Shown here: positions 1 to 8,013 of the stretch, piece after piece
Layout: each line of letters begins with the position of its first letter
Numbering within the stretch: position 1 is the stretch's first letter
Assembly: GCA_025210395.1 (NCBI GenBank)
Contig: JAOARV010000067.1
Coordinates: 62,001 to 126,000 of the forward strand
DNA from: Marinisporobacter sp.
GTDB taxonomy: Bacteria > Bacillota > Clostridia > Peptostreptococcales > Thermotaleaceae
Direction: 5' to 3'
DNA length: 64,000 nucleotides
Translations under genes and position numbers: made by a program
Notes under the pieces: generated by a model
What the model was told of the DNA's origin: nothing
The model's database searches: none
What the model saw: the letters and a program-made list of their open reading frames with translations, nothing else

Positions 1-867
1 GAAGAGCAAGTTGGTATTTTAAGTAAAAATAAAAAAAATGTTATTCCTATGGATAAGATTTTCAAAAAGTTAGATATCGTTCCACCAAAAACTTTAAGAG
101 ATTTCATAGAAAATGCAGAAGATACTCTTATTGAAGATATAAGAGCTATCTTAAAAACTCATAGTTTTGAAGAAATCCGTGTTGAAAGCATTAAATTATG
201 TGCACCTATTCCTTATCCTCGTAGAAACCTGATCTGCTTAGGAAAAAATTATATGGATCATGCAAAAGAAGTGGTAGGACTTCCAGGAGCAGATGATGAT
301 ATTCCAAAATTTCCAATATACTTTACAAAAATTGCAGAACCCGCTATAGGAGATGGAGACGTCATTAAAAATCATAAGGATCTCACAGAGATGGTGGATT
401 ATGAAGTCGAACTAGCCATCATCATAGGAAAAGATGGCATCAATATCAAAAAAGAAGATGTGGAAAAATATATATTTGGCTATACCATCGTAAACGATGT
501 ATCTGCAAGAAATATCCAAAGAAAGCATTCTCAATGGTTTAGAGGAAAGAGCCTTGAAACATTCTGCCCAATGGGTCCGTATATTGTACATAAAAGTGAA
601 ATTCCTTTTCCTATAAAACTAGCTATACAATGTAGTATCAACGGTGAAATCAGACAAAATTCTAATACAAAAAATTTAATTTTTGATATTGCTTATATCA
701 TTAGTGACTTATCAAAAGGAATGTACTTAAAAGCTGGAGATATTATTCTAACAGGTACCCCTTCTGGTGTTGGATTAGGCTTTAAGCCTTTTAAATTCTT
801 AAAATCAGGTGATATGGTTGAATGTTTTATTGAAAAAATAGGAACTCTTACAAACACAGTTGAGTAA
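1..867 (+). CDS. Fumarylacetoacetate hydrolase family protein (5' end outside window)
   Basis: The reading frame is open from base 1 and reads EEQVGILSKNKKNVIPMDK before the first internal ATG at 49, so the gene starts upstream of the window; the extra residues match the usual N-terminal beta strands of the family. Members cleave or decarboxylate 2,4-diketo or 2-oxo acids using a divalent metal. The likely metal ligands are visible in DYEVELAIIIG (two Glu) and VNDVSARN (Asp), and the C-terminal GDIILTGTPSGVG motif is typical of the 2-hydroxyhepta-2,4-diene-1,7-dioate isomerase / acylpyruvase branch. The substrate cannot be told from the sequence. It ends 25 bp before the next gene and may share its transcript. 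Confidence 0.9.
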   Translation, partial: EEQVGILSKNKKNVIPMDKIFKKLDIVPPKTLRDFIENAEDTLIEDIRAILKTHSFEEIRVESIKLCAPIPYPRRNLICLGKNYMDHAKEVVGLPGADDDIPKFPIYFTKIAEPAIGDGDVIKNHKDLTEMVDYEVELAIIIGKDGINIKKEDVEKYIFGYTIVNDVSARNIQRKHSQWFRGKSLETFCPMGPYIVHKSEIPFPIKLAIQCSINGEIRQNSNTKNLIFDIAYIISDLSKGMYLKAGDIILTGTPSGVGLGFKPFKFLKSGDMVECFIEKIGTLTNTVE

Positions 868-892
868 AAACTATTAAAGAGGAATTTCTCAA

Positions 893-1639
893 ATGATAAA
901 ATTTCAAAAAAAATACAATAAGCTCTTTTTAAATGATATAAGAAAAGCTATTGATGATTATAAGATGATCCAACCTCATGATCAAGTAGCAGTAGGTCTA
1001 TCAGGTGGAAAAGACAGTATTTTTCTTTTATTCTGTTTAAAACTAATCCAATTAACTTCCATAAAAGACTTTGAGTTAATTGGTATTCATATTGATTTAG
1101 GCTTTCCTATGGATATAGTCCCACTAAAAAACTATTGTATAAATAACCATATTCCACTCATCATAGAAAAAACAAATATTGCCCATGTAGTTTTTAATGA
1201 AAGAAAAGAAAACAATCCCTGTTCTCTTTGTTCAAAGCTTAGAAAAGGTGCTTTAGCCAGGATTGCAAAGAAGCATCATATAAATAAAATTGCACTAGGT
1301 CACAATAGTGATGATGTAATCGAAACCCTATTTATGAATGTTTTAAAGGTAGGGAAATTAGGAACTTTCCATCCAAATAGTTATAATCATGAAAAAGATA
1401 TGCGTATGATCAGACCTATGATTTATATAAGAGAAGCTTTAATAGCGTCTATTGTTGATGCATATCATCTTCCTGTTATTAAAAATACTTGCCCTATAGA
1501 TAAAAAAACTACTAGACAAGAAATGAAAAATTTATTGATCCAATTAGAAAATATTCATCCAGATGCACAACAAAAAATTTTATCTGCTTTATCCAATTAT
1601 GATATAAAAAATCTTTGGAAAAAAAATTCTAAAAAATGA
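893..1639 (+). CDS. TtcA-like tRNA 2-thiolation ATPase (PP-loop)
   Basis: A 248-residue PP-loop ATP pyrophosphatase. The ATP-binding motif SGGKDS is at residues 37-42. A CxxC pair (C110, C113) and a later Cys (C200 in NTCPIDKKTTR) match the three-cysteine [4Fe-4S] site of the TtcA/Ncs6 superfamily, and LGHNSDDVIETL is the conserved segment near residues 135-146. Members adenylate a tRNA base (C32 in TtcA, U34 in Ncs6) and exchange oxygen for sulphur. It is somewhat shorter than proteobacterial TtcA, and the exact tRNA position modified is not determinable here. The ribosome binding site AAAGAGG precedes the ATG. A bidirectional terminator overlaps the stop codon. Confidence 0.82.
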   Translation: MIKFQKKYNKLFLNDIRKAIDDYKMIQPHDQVAVGLSGGKDSIFLLFCLKLIQLTSIKDFELIGIHIDLGFPMDIVPLKNYCINNHIPLIIEKTNIAHVVFNERKENNPCSLCSKLRKGALARIAKKHHINKIALGHNSDDVIETLFMNVLKVGKLGTFHPNSYNHEKDMRMIRPMIYIREALIASIVDAYHLPVIKNTCPIDKKTTRQEMKNLLIQLENIHPDAQQKILSALSNYDIKNLWKKNSKK

Positions 1640-1661
1640 CCCATTAAATGGGTCATTTTTT
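1633..1661. terminator. Bidirectional Rho-independent terminator
   Basis: Perfect hairpin with arms at 1633-1645 and 1647-1660 (ATGACCCATT / AATGGGTCAT), A-rich on the left and T-rich on the right. It separates the convergent ttcA-like gene and the lipoprotein gene and overlaps both 3' ends. Confidence 0.85.
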
Positions 1662-3107
1662 ATTCTCCATACTATTAATGGTATCATTCCACCTGTCTAC
1701 ATAACTACCTGTTGCCCACTCTGCCATAACAATCCTTTCATTTTCTTTTAAATCTATTTTCTTCATATACTTATACGACAATTGATTGTCTTTTATTGCA
1801 TATACATAGATTGCTTCTTTTGTAACCACAAGGGCTATGTCTTTTTTAGGTGAAGTAAAAATATCCTTCGCCTGCGGTACTCTTTTTTTCACTTCATTCC
1901 AAGATACATATAAATGATCATAATGGACGATTTTATAAGGTGGAATCATCTGAATATTAAATTCTAAAAATTTATTTTCCCCTTTTTTATTGTACAATCT
2001 TCCTTTCATAATCCAATGCCCATTTCTTCTTGCTAATGTAAAGTCTTTTTCTCTTGGTTTATAAAAACTATTTACTTCACTTATATCTAACTTTGAAAGA
2101 GCTCCTTTTGCTGAATTGAAAAAAATATCTTTTCCTTCATTTCCTACAACATCTGATATTTTTATACCTTCTTTTACATTGTCTACAAGGAGCATTTCAA
2201 GACCTGCTAAATTTTTTATATCTTTTCCATAAGCTGTTGCAATATAATCATTTCCTACAAATAGAATTTGCCTTTTTACATTTTCTTTTACTTCGTGTTG
2301 CTTATATACATTTTTTTCTTTGTATTCTATATTTTCCTTTACTTTATTCGGGGCTATAGAATAGGAAAAAATTTCATCTGTTTTAACCTCTTCTTGTATA
2401 GTTTGATTCTTCCCAACCATCCAAAACCCACTTTTTCTTGGTACAAATAATTCTTTTATTTCTTTTATAGGATAAAGTTTTTTATTTTCTGCTGCAATCC
2501 ATACAGTTCTGTAAATCTCCTCTTTTTTCTCATCCTGTAAAGATCCTAATCCTATTAAAACCCCTGAACCTACTAAATTAGATTCATTTTTTTCTTCATT
2601 TCTATTTTTATTTTGTAAATATTTGTCGATTCTTTCTTCGTTGGTTGCATCAGATATTTTGCTCAAATAATAAACTTCATCCTCCATACAAACTATTAAT
2701 TCTCGATCCTTTACTCTAATAAAATCATAAAAATATTGGTCTTTTGAAGTAATAGAAATCACTTCAATTTTTTCACCATCAACCTTTATATCATTATAAG
2801 CTGATTTATGCGTATATAAAAAATAATCTTTTGCATCTACATTTTTCACTTTATATTCAGGTTCCTCACATATTTCTTCTCCTAAAATAGCCACCCGTTC
2901 ACTAAATATTGCTGTTTTTCCTAGCAAAATTTGTCCATCGTCTTTCTCTGCTTTATATTTTTCAACCTTCCACGTTCCCTTAATGGGAATCACTTTATTT
3001 TTAGGGGCTTGAATACTTTTTCCAACATCTAATTTTATATCCATACAGCCCTGCAAAAAAATAGTCCCTACTAGTAAAATCAACCAAAGAATTATTCCTT
3101 TTTTCAT
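1653..3107 (-). CDS. Predicted lipoprotein, third gene of a two-component operon
   Basis: About 484 residues starting MKKGIILWLILL. The in-frame ATG five codons upstream is rejected because GGGAG lies 8 nt before this ATG. The N-terminus is a lipoprotein signal peptide with lipobox LQGC, so the product should be anchored outside the cytoplasmic membrane. The rest is charged, soluble-looking and beta-rich with no family I recognise; it has several WxV/K-type strands that could form a repeat such as a propeller, but this is not certain. It follows the histidine kinase gene by only 4 bp plus the corrected leader, so it is probably an output or accessory sensor of that system. Confidence 0.75.
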   Translation of the reverse strand: MKKGIILWLILLVGTIFLQGCMDIKLDVGKSIQAPKNKVIPIKGTWKVEKYKAEKDDGQILLGKTAIFSERVAILGEEICEEPEYKVKNVDAKDYFLYTHKSAYNDIKVDGEKIEVISITSKDQYFYDFIRVKDRELIVCMEDEVYYLSKISDATNEERIDKYLQNKNRNEEKNESNLVGSGVLIGLGSLQDEKKEEIYRTVWIAAENKKLYPIKEIKELFVPRKSGFWMVGKNQTIQEEVKTDEIFSYSIAPNKVKENIEYKEKNVYKQHEVKENVKRQILFVGNDYIATAYGKDIKNLAGLEMLLVDNVKEGIKISDVVGNEGKDIFFNSAKGALSKLDISEVNSFYKPREKDFTLARRNGHWIMKGRLYNKKGENKFLEFNIQMIPPYKIVHYDHLYVSWNEVKKRVPQAKDIFTSPKKDIALVVTKEAIYVYAIKDNQLSYKYMKKIDLKENERIVMAEWATGSYVDRWNDTINSMENKK

Positions 3108-3126
3108 ACATTTTTCTCCCAAATTT

Positions 3127-4521
3127 TTAGGTGTTTTTAAGAATAGGTAATCTTATACAAACAATAGTTCCTTCATTTAACTTACTCTCTATCATCAATT
3201 TCCCTTCATGTAGTTTAATAATCTCATCACAAATAGATAATCCTATACCATTTTTAGATTTGCTATTTTTTCCTTTATAAAATTTTTCTTTTACCTTGGG
3301 TAAATCCTCACTACTAATGCCACATCCATTATCCCTTATAGACATATGGAGAAATTTCTTATCTTTTTTAGTTATAAAGGCTACTTTTCCTCCTTGATTT
3401 GTAAATTTAAAGGCATTATCTAAAACATTTATCAGTACTTGCTTCATTCTATTTTCATCCATGTACATAAGAGGGATATCTTTTTCATAGGTTACATGAA
3501 AAGTAATTTTTTCTCTTGCTGCACGAGGCGCCATATATTTTTCAACATATTGGATGAAATCCTTCATAACAATTTCTCGTTTATTTAAAGTAATTTTTCC
3601 TGATACAAATTTTGAAAAATCCAAAAGTTCCTCTACCATAGCTGTTAATCTTTCACTTTCCTTTTCAATGATCTTTAATCCTTCTTCCATAGTCTCCTTA
3701 TCTTCAAATTCTTCTTTATTTAAAAGAATAGCCCATCCCTTAATGGCCGTTAAAGGTGTTCTAAGCTCATGCGAAATAGAAGATATAAATTCGTTTTTTA
3801 ATTCGTCTTTTTTTACAATTTCTTTTGCCATAAAATTAAATGTATCTGATAATTTTCCAACTTCATCATCAAATCGTTTTTCATTTCTTACTTTAAAATT
3901 TCCTAGAGCCATTTTTTCAGCTACATGAGTCAATTCTTTTATAGGATCTGTGATGGTATTTGCTAAAATAATACTTACAATGCCTGCTACCAAAATAACA
4001 ATAGCTCCTATTCCTAAAAATAAAATAGCTATTTTTCTAATGCCCTTATTCGCTTCTTCTAAAGATGTAACAAATCTTAATACCCCAACTTTTTTCTCAT
4101 CAGATTTTAATGGATAAGCAACTGCTATTACATTGTAATCATCATAATTTATTTTTCCAATCCATGTCCCCTTTTCTCCTTTTAATGCAGCTTTGACATC
4201 CTCTGTTGCTATTGCTTCTTTATGTGCCACACCAATTGAATCCATTAATACTTTTCCTGAAAGATCAATGATTTGAACTTGAGCAGGTGTTTGCTTCCAA
4301 AATATATCTACGTTATCTAAAATATTATCCTCAAGAGTAGCATCAGAAAAATATCTTGAATAAAATTCAGAAGAAATAGTAATTTGATTGGTTAAAACAT
4401 CTTCAATATTTTTGTAGTAATACTGCTTGACAAAATTAATTAATAATATTTCAAAAAATAATACGCTAAAAAAAACAACTAACATAAAATTAATAGCTAC
4501 TCTTTTCTTTATACTTTTCAT
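3127..4521 (-). CDS. Sensor histidine kinase (HAMP, HisKA, HATPase)
   Basis: A 464-residue class I histidine kinase. Layout: membrane segment at about 8-28, extracytoplasmic sensor domain to about 165, second membrane segment to about 188, HAMP, HisKA with SSISHELRTPLTAIKGWA (phospho-acceptor His near 250), then HATPase with N box NVLDNAFKFT, G1 box DNGCGISSEDL and G2 box NGIGLSIC. It partners the OmpR-type regulator encoded 21 bp upstream on the same strand. The extracellular domain has the alpha/beta look of a PhoQ/CitA-like single Cache fold, but its ligand is unknown. Confidence 0.93.
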   Translation of the reverse strand: MKSIKKRVAINFMLVVFFSVLFFEILLINFVKQYYYKNIEDVLTNQITISSEFYSRYFSDATLEDNILDNVDIFWKQTPAQVQIIDLSGKVLMDSIGVAHKEAIATEDVKAALKGEKGTWIGKINYDDYNVIAVAYPLKSDEKKVGVLRFVTSLEEANKGIRKIAILFLGIGAIVILVAGIVSIILANTITDPIKELTHVAEKMALGNFKVRNEKRFDDEVGKLSDTFNFMAKEIVKKDELKNEFISSISHELRTPLTAIKGWAILLNKEEFEDKETMEEGLKIIEKESERLTAMVEELLDFSKFVSGKITLNKREIVMKDFIQYVEKYMAPRAAREKITFHVTYEKDIPLMYMDENRMKQVLINVLDNAFKFTNQGGKVAFITKKDKKFLHMSIRDNGCGISSEDLPKVKEKFYKGKNSKSKNGIGLSICDEIIKLHEGKLMIESKLNEGTIVCIRLPILKNT

Positions 4522-4542
4522 ACAATCTCCCTATTTTTATCT

Positions 4543-5226
4543 TCATTTCTTCCATCTATATCCTACCCCCCAAACGGTTTCAATGAAACTAGGTTTTGAT
4601 GGGTCTTCTTCTATTTTCCTTCTTAATCTTCGAATATTTACATCTACAATTTTCGTATCTCCAACAAAATCCCATCCCCAGACAACATCTAATAGTTCAT
4701 CTCTTGTAAAAGCTTTTCCTGGATTTTCTACAAACATCTTTATTAATAAATATTCCTTCGGTGTCATATCAACAATTGTTTCTTTTTTATATACAATATG
4801 TGCAGCTCTATCAATTTTAAAGAGTCCATTTTGAATAATGGTATTATCTTTCTCCCTTCCATCATCCATTCGCCTCATCAATGCCTCTACTCTAAGTACT
4901 AATTCTGTTGGATTAAAAGGCTTTATCACATAATCATCTGCACCTAATTTGAGTCCTGAAATTTTATCTATATCTTGACTACGGGCTGTAAGCATAATAA
5001 TTCCCATATGAGGATATTCTTTTCTTAAGGTTTCACATACCCTAAACCCATCTATTCCAGGTAACATTACATCTAATAAAGCAACAGATGGTTTCTCTTC
5101 TTTAGCCTTTTGAATTCCTTCTTCTCCTGATGCTGCTTCTATAATGATATACTCACTATTTTTAAAACTTACTTTTAATAAACTTCTAATGCTACTTTCA
5201 TCCTCTACAATCAATATTTTGTGCAT
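4543..5226 (-). CDS. OmpR/PhoB-family response regulator
   Basis: 227 residues. The receiver domain has the acidic pair E8/D9, phospho-acceptor D52 (ALLDVMLPGIDG), T (IIMLTARSQ) and K (YVIKPF). A C-terminal winged-helix DNA-binding domain follows (DVNIRRLRRKIEEDP, then ETVWGVGYRW). It is the first full-size gene of the minus-strand operon with the kinase and lipoprotein. Two very short candidate genes lie between it and the divergent deoB promoter. Confidence 0.95.
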   Translation of the reverse strand: MHKILIVEDESSIRSLLKVSFKNSEYIIIEAASGEEGIQKAKEEKPSVALLDVMLPGIDGFRVCETLRKEYPHMGIIMLTARSQDIDKISGLKLGADDYVIKPFNPTELVLRVEALMRRMDDGREKDNTIIQNGLFKIDRAAHIVYKKETIVDMTPKEYLLIKMFVENPGKAFTRDELLDVVWGWDFVGDTKIVDVNIRRLRRKIEEDPSKPSFIETVWGVGYRWKK

Positions 5227-5288
5227 CCTTTTATAACTCCTTTAATTCATCTATTCAAGTATCCTCAGCCATACTAATTTATTACAGG

Positions 5289-5384
5289 TTACTTAATTTT
5301 TCTAAAATTATAAACGATACCTTCAAGAATATCTAATTTTCCAAAAAAAATTTCAGCTACATCACCTAAAAGCTCTAACATCAT
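5289..5384 (-). CDS. Candidate 31-residue amphipathic peptide upstream of the two-component operon
   Basis: An open frame starting ATG ATG (MMLELLGDVAEIFFGK...) and ending NFRKIK. It is preceded by AAAAGGGGTGG about 6 nt from the ATG, a strong ribosome binding site. It lies on the same strand as the response regulator, whose start is 62 bp downstream. The peptide alternates acidic/basic and hydrophobic residues and could form an amphipathic helix with a basic tail. There is no cysteine and no signal sequence. It matches no family I recognise; a short membrane-active or signalling peptide, a leader peptide, or chance are all possible. Confidence 0.45.
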   Translation of the reverse strand: MMLELLGDVAEIFFGKLDILEGIVYNFRKIK

Positions 5385-5470
5385 CAACCACCCCTTTTAA
5401 TAAATTCTATACAGAGGCTGAGAATACTTATTTAGTATGCCACTTTTTTCAATTCTTTTTATCATTATGT

Positions 5471-5551
5471 TTATACTAATTCCTTAGCAATATTTAAATA
5501 TTTATCTAAAATACCACTTACTCCCACTAATGAAATCATAATTCCTCCCAT
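5471..5551 (-). CDS. Candidate 22-26-residue hydrophobic peptide
   Basis: Second short frame upstream of the two-component genes. Starting at the inner ATG (5539) it encodes MISLVGVSGILDKYLN... to ...IAKELV (22 residues) behind the strong site GGGAGGAATT. An in-frame ATG four codons earlier (5551), behind GAGGATT, would give 26 residues. The composition (many I, L, V; a few D, K, E) resembles small amphipathic helical peptides such as phenol-soluble modulins in general character only; no sequence relation is claimed. The next peptide frame begins 86 bp downstream. Confidence 0.38.
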   Translation of the reverse strand: MGGIMISLVGVSGILDKYLNIAKELV

Positions 5552-5666
5552 AATAATCCTCAATGATATTCATTCAGAAAATAAACGTATTTCTAATAAT
5601 AGTCCCTTCAATGCTGTATTACCCCTCCATAAAACATTTTACCAAATATCCTTAGAAGAATATAGT

Positions 5667-5685
5667 TTTTATACAATGTATAAAA
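5667..5685. promoter_or_regulatory. Perfect 19-bp palindrome between divergent operons
   Basis: TTTTATACA-A-TGTATAAAA is a perfect inverted repeat with 9-bp arms, located 34 bp upstream of the deoB operon -35 box and upstream of the short peptide genes on the other strand. It has no T-run after it and looks like a repressor or activator site rather than a terminator. The protein that binds it is unknown. Confidence 0.45.
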
Positions 5686-5719
5686 TGATCCTTAAATAGC
5701 TCCTTCTTAAAAATAAGGT

Positions 5720-5748
5720 TTGACAACTCCTAAAAAAATATATATATT
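5720..5748 (+). promoter_or_regulatory. Sigma-A promoter of the deoB operon
   Basis: TTGACA at 5720-5725 and TATATT at 5743-5748 are separated by 17 bp, which matches the consensus in 11 of 12 positions. Initiation would fall near 5755, so transcription would run through the structured leader before reaching deoB. Confidence 0.75.
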
Positions 5749-5754
5749 AAAATT

Positions 5755-5902
5755 ATATAGTAAAATATGATGGTTTTTAAGAACCTTCCGGCTTGCCACC
5801 GTTACAAGGTGAATATGGATTTGATCCATAGACAAGGGTGATAACACGAATGATGCTTCGTCCCTTAGATAATTTGTTTCAATTTATCTAAGGGACTTTT
5901 TT
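5755..5902 (+). ncRNA. Structured attenuator leader (candidate riboswitch) upstream of deoB
   Basis: The leader can form a three-way junction: P1 CTTG (5792-5795) with CAAG (5833-5836), P2 CACC (5797-5800) with GGTG (5808-5811), and P3 ATGGAT (5815-5820) with ATCCAT (5824-5829). Downstream, AAGGG (5835-5839) plus ACGAA (5846-5850) can pair with TTCGT-CCCTT (5857-5866) as an antiterminator. This blocks the left arm of a perfect terminator. Because P1 and the antiterminator share bases 5835-5836, they exclude each other, which is riboswitch logic. It does not match the purine, 2'-dG, ykkC/PRPP, ZTP, c-di-GMP, SAM, T-box or other consensus sequences I know. Confidence 0.6.
5860..5902 (+). terminator. 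Leader terminator (attenuator) before deoB
   Basis: Perfect 13-bp arms GTCCCTTAGATAA (5860-5872) and TTATCTAAGGGAC (5884-5896), followed by six T. It lies 70 bp upstream of the deoB start with no complete gene before it, so it would regulate read-through rather than end a gene. Confidence 0.88.
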
Positions 5903-5917
5903 AAATATCAAAATATT

Positions 5918-5944
5918 TATATAACCATCTATTATGGTTATATA
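5918..5944. promoter_or_regulatory. 11-bp-arm palindrome, candidate operator for deoB
   Basis: TATATAACCAT-CTATT-ATGGTTATATA is a perfect inverted repeat, centred 41 bp before the deoB start and just after the leader terminator. It has no following T-run. It could be a repressor site acting as a roadblock, or a second RNA hairpin. Confidence 0.5.
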
Positions 5945-5971
5945 ATAATCAATGTCTAAGGGGGCTATATA

Positions 5972-7147
5972 ATGATTAACAGAGTTATTTGGATTGTACT
6001 TGATAGTGTAGGCATGGGAGCGCTACCAGATGCCCAAAAATATGGTGATATGGGCAGCAATACAATTGGAAATATTTCCAAAGCTTTAGGAGGACTTAAT
6101 CTGCCAAACATGGAAAAACTAGGTCTTGGTCATATTGATGGTATAGAAGGCGTAAAAAAAACAGATAATCCCATTGGGTGCTATGGGCGTTTTGCAGAAA
6201 AATCAGATGGAAAAGATACAACTACAGGACATTGGGAAATGTGTGGCGTTTGTCTTGAAAGACCTTTTCCAACTTATCCAAATGGTTTTCCAAAAGAAGT
6301 TGTAGATGCTTTTGAAAAGGCTATTGGTACAAAAATGATAGGTAATAAACCAGCTTCTGGTACAGCCATCATTGAAGAATTAGGAGAAGAACATATAAAG
6401 ACAGGACACCCTATTGTATATACTTCCGCTGATAGTGTATTCCAAATTGCAGCTCATGAGGAGATCATTCCTCTTGATTCTTTATATGAAATGTGTACAA
6501 TTGCTAGAAATATTTTAAAAGAAGAACACGGTGTTGCAAGAGTCATAGCAAGACCTTTTATTGGAGAACCTGGTCATTTCACTAGAACATCAAATCGAAG
6601 AGATTTTTCTCTGGTTCCTCCACATGCTACATTGCTAGACCATCTTAAAGATGCTGGACATTCTGTTATAGGAGTTGGAAAAATTGAAGATATTTTTTCA
6701 AACCAAGGAATTACAGAAGCTATTCATACAAAAGATAATATGAATGGAGTTGATCAAACCCTTCATTATATGAAGCAAAATAATAAAGGATTGATTTTTA
6801 CAAATCTTGTTGACTTTGACATGAAGTGGGGTCATCGTAATAACGTAGAAGCCTATGGAAAAGGATTAGAAGATTTTGATGAAAGACTTTCTGAAATTTT
6901 AACTGCTATGAATGATACAGATGTACTATTCATTACTGCTGATCATGGGTGTGATCCTACAATGCCTGGAACAGATCATTCAAGAGAATATGTACCCTTT
7001 TTAGCCTATGGAAAAGCATTAAAAGAAAATCATAATTTAAAAACAAGAGAAACCTTTTCCGATATGGGGCAAACTATTGCTGAAATATTTGACATAAAAG
7101 CGATTAAAAATGGTAATAGTTTCTTAAAAAAAATGATATCTAAATAA
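5972..7147 (+). CDS. deoB: Phosphopentomutase
   Basis: 391 residues, the usual length. It interconverts ribose-1-phosphate or deoxyribose-1-phosphate with the 5-phosphates, linking nucleoside breakdown to central metabolism. Alkaline-phosphatase-superfamily metal motifs are present: VIWIVLDSVGMGALPDA at the N-terminus, TTGHWEMCG with the catalytic Thr region, and TADHGCDPTMPGTDHSREYVP at the C-terminal end (the first and last of these with metal-binding Asp/His). The ribosome binding site is AAGGGGG. It is first of a four-gene operon and sits behind an attenuator leader and a palindrome. Confidence 0.97.
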   Translation: MINRVIWIVLDSVGMGALPDAQKYGDMGSNTIGNISKALGGLNLPNMEKLGLGHIDGIEGVKKTDNPIGCYGRFAEKSDGKDTTTGHWEMCGVCLERPFPTYPNGFPKEVVDAFEKAIGTKMIGNKPASGTAIIEELGEEHIKTGHPIVYTSADSVFQIAAHEEIIPLDSLYEMCTIARNILKEEHGVARVIARPFIGEPGHFTRTSNRRDFSLVPPHATLLDHLKDAGHSVIGVGKIEDIFSNQGITEAIHTKDNMNGVDQTLHYMKQNNKGLIFTNLVDFDMKWGHRNNVEAYGKGLEDFDERLSEILTAMNDTDVLFITADHGCDPTMPGTDHSREYVPFLAYGKALKENHNLKTRETFSDMGQTIAEIFDIKAIKNGNSFLKKMISK

Positions 7148-7159
7148 GGAGGAAAAGAA

Positions 7160-7978
7160 ATGGAATATTTTGAAAAAATCAAGCAATCGGCAGCATATAT
7201 TTTAGATAAAACGAAGGTAAAACCTGAAATTGGTCTTATATTAGGATCAGGTCTTGGAGCTATTGCAGATCAAATCCAAGAAAAGGAAGTATTCCCCTAC
7301 AATGAGATTCCCAATTTTCCCGTTTCTACTGTTGAAGGTCATGCAGGGCAACTGGTAATAGGTACTTTAGAAGGAAAAAAAGTAGTAGCTATGCAGGGTC
7401 GTTTTCATTATTATGAAGGATACCATATGAAGGAAGTAACTTTCCCTGTTCGTGTAATGAAATTACTAGGAATCAAAAAACTAATCGTTACAAATGCTGC
7501 TGGAGCAGTAAATACAAATTATAAACCTGGAGATTTAATGCTTATAAGTGATCATTTAAATCTATCAGGAGATCATCCTCTAATTGGAAAAAATTTAAAA
7601 GACTTTGGTCCTCGTTTTCCTGATATGTCAAATGCCTACGATAAAGAATTAAGAACCAAAGTGAAAGAAATTGCAAAATCCTTAAATATCGCACTACAAG
7701 AAGGCGTTTATGCTTGTATGAGCGGTCCAACTTATGAAACTCCTGCTGAAGTAAGAATGGTACGTATTTTAGGGGCAGATGCAGTAGGTATGTCAACAGC
7801 TCCTGAAGTGATCACAGCAGTACATAGTAATATTCAAGTAGTCGGTGTTTCTTGTATGACAAATATGGCTGCTGGTATATTAGACCAACCTCTTGATCAT
7901 AGTGAAGTAATGGAAACATCTGAAAAAGCGCGAGCAAAATTCATTACCCTTATGAAGAGCATCATTAAAAATATATAA
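7160..7978 (+). CDS. punA: Purine nucleoside phosphorylase (trimeric, PNP/MTAP class)
   Basis: 272 residues. It phosphorolyses (deoxy)guanosine and (deoxy)inosine to the base and (deoxy)ribose-1-phosphate, the substrate of the DeoB encoded 12 bp upstream. Diagnostic motifs are LGSGLGAI (phosphate loop), MQGRFHYYEGY, TNAAGAVN, MSGPTYETPAEVRM and SCMTNMAAG. The N residue at the base-binding end favours 6-oxopurines over adenosine, though I infer this from the family. An AAGGAGG site precedes the ATG. Confidence 0.95.
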   Translation: MEYFEKIKQSAAYILDKTKVKPEIGLILGSGLGAIADQIQEKEVFPYNEIPNFPVSTVEGHAGQLVIGTLEGKKVVAMQGRFHYYEGYHMKEVTFPVRVMKLLGIKKLIVTNAAGAVNTNYKPGDLMLISDHLNLSGDHPLIGKNLKDFGPRFPDMSNAYDKELRTKVKEIAKSLNIALQEGVYACMSGPTYETPAEVRMVRILGADAVGMSTAPEVITAVHSNIQVVGVSCMTNMAAGILDQPLDHSEVMETSEKARAKFITLMKSIIKNI

Positions 7979-8013
7979 TTTAACAAACACAAAGTTATAG
8001 GAAGTGACATACT

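Noticed and set aside
5764..5905. Purine riboswitch in the deoB leader
   Set aside because: The three-way shape and possible 7-nt loops are similar, but the conserved junction and loop bases of the purine class are missing.
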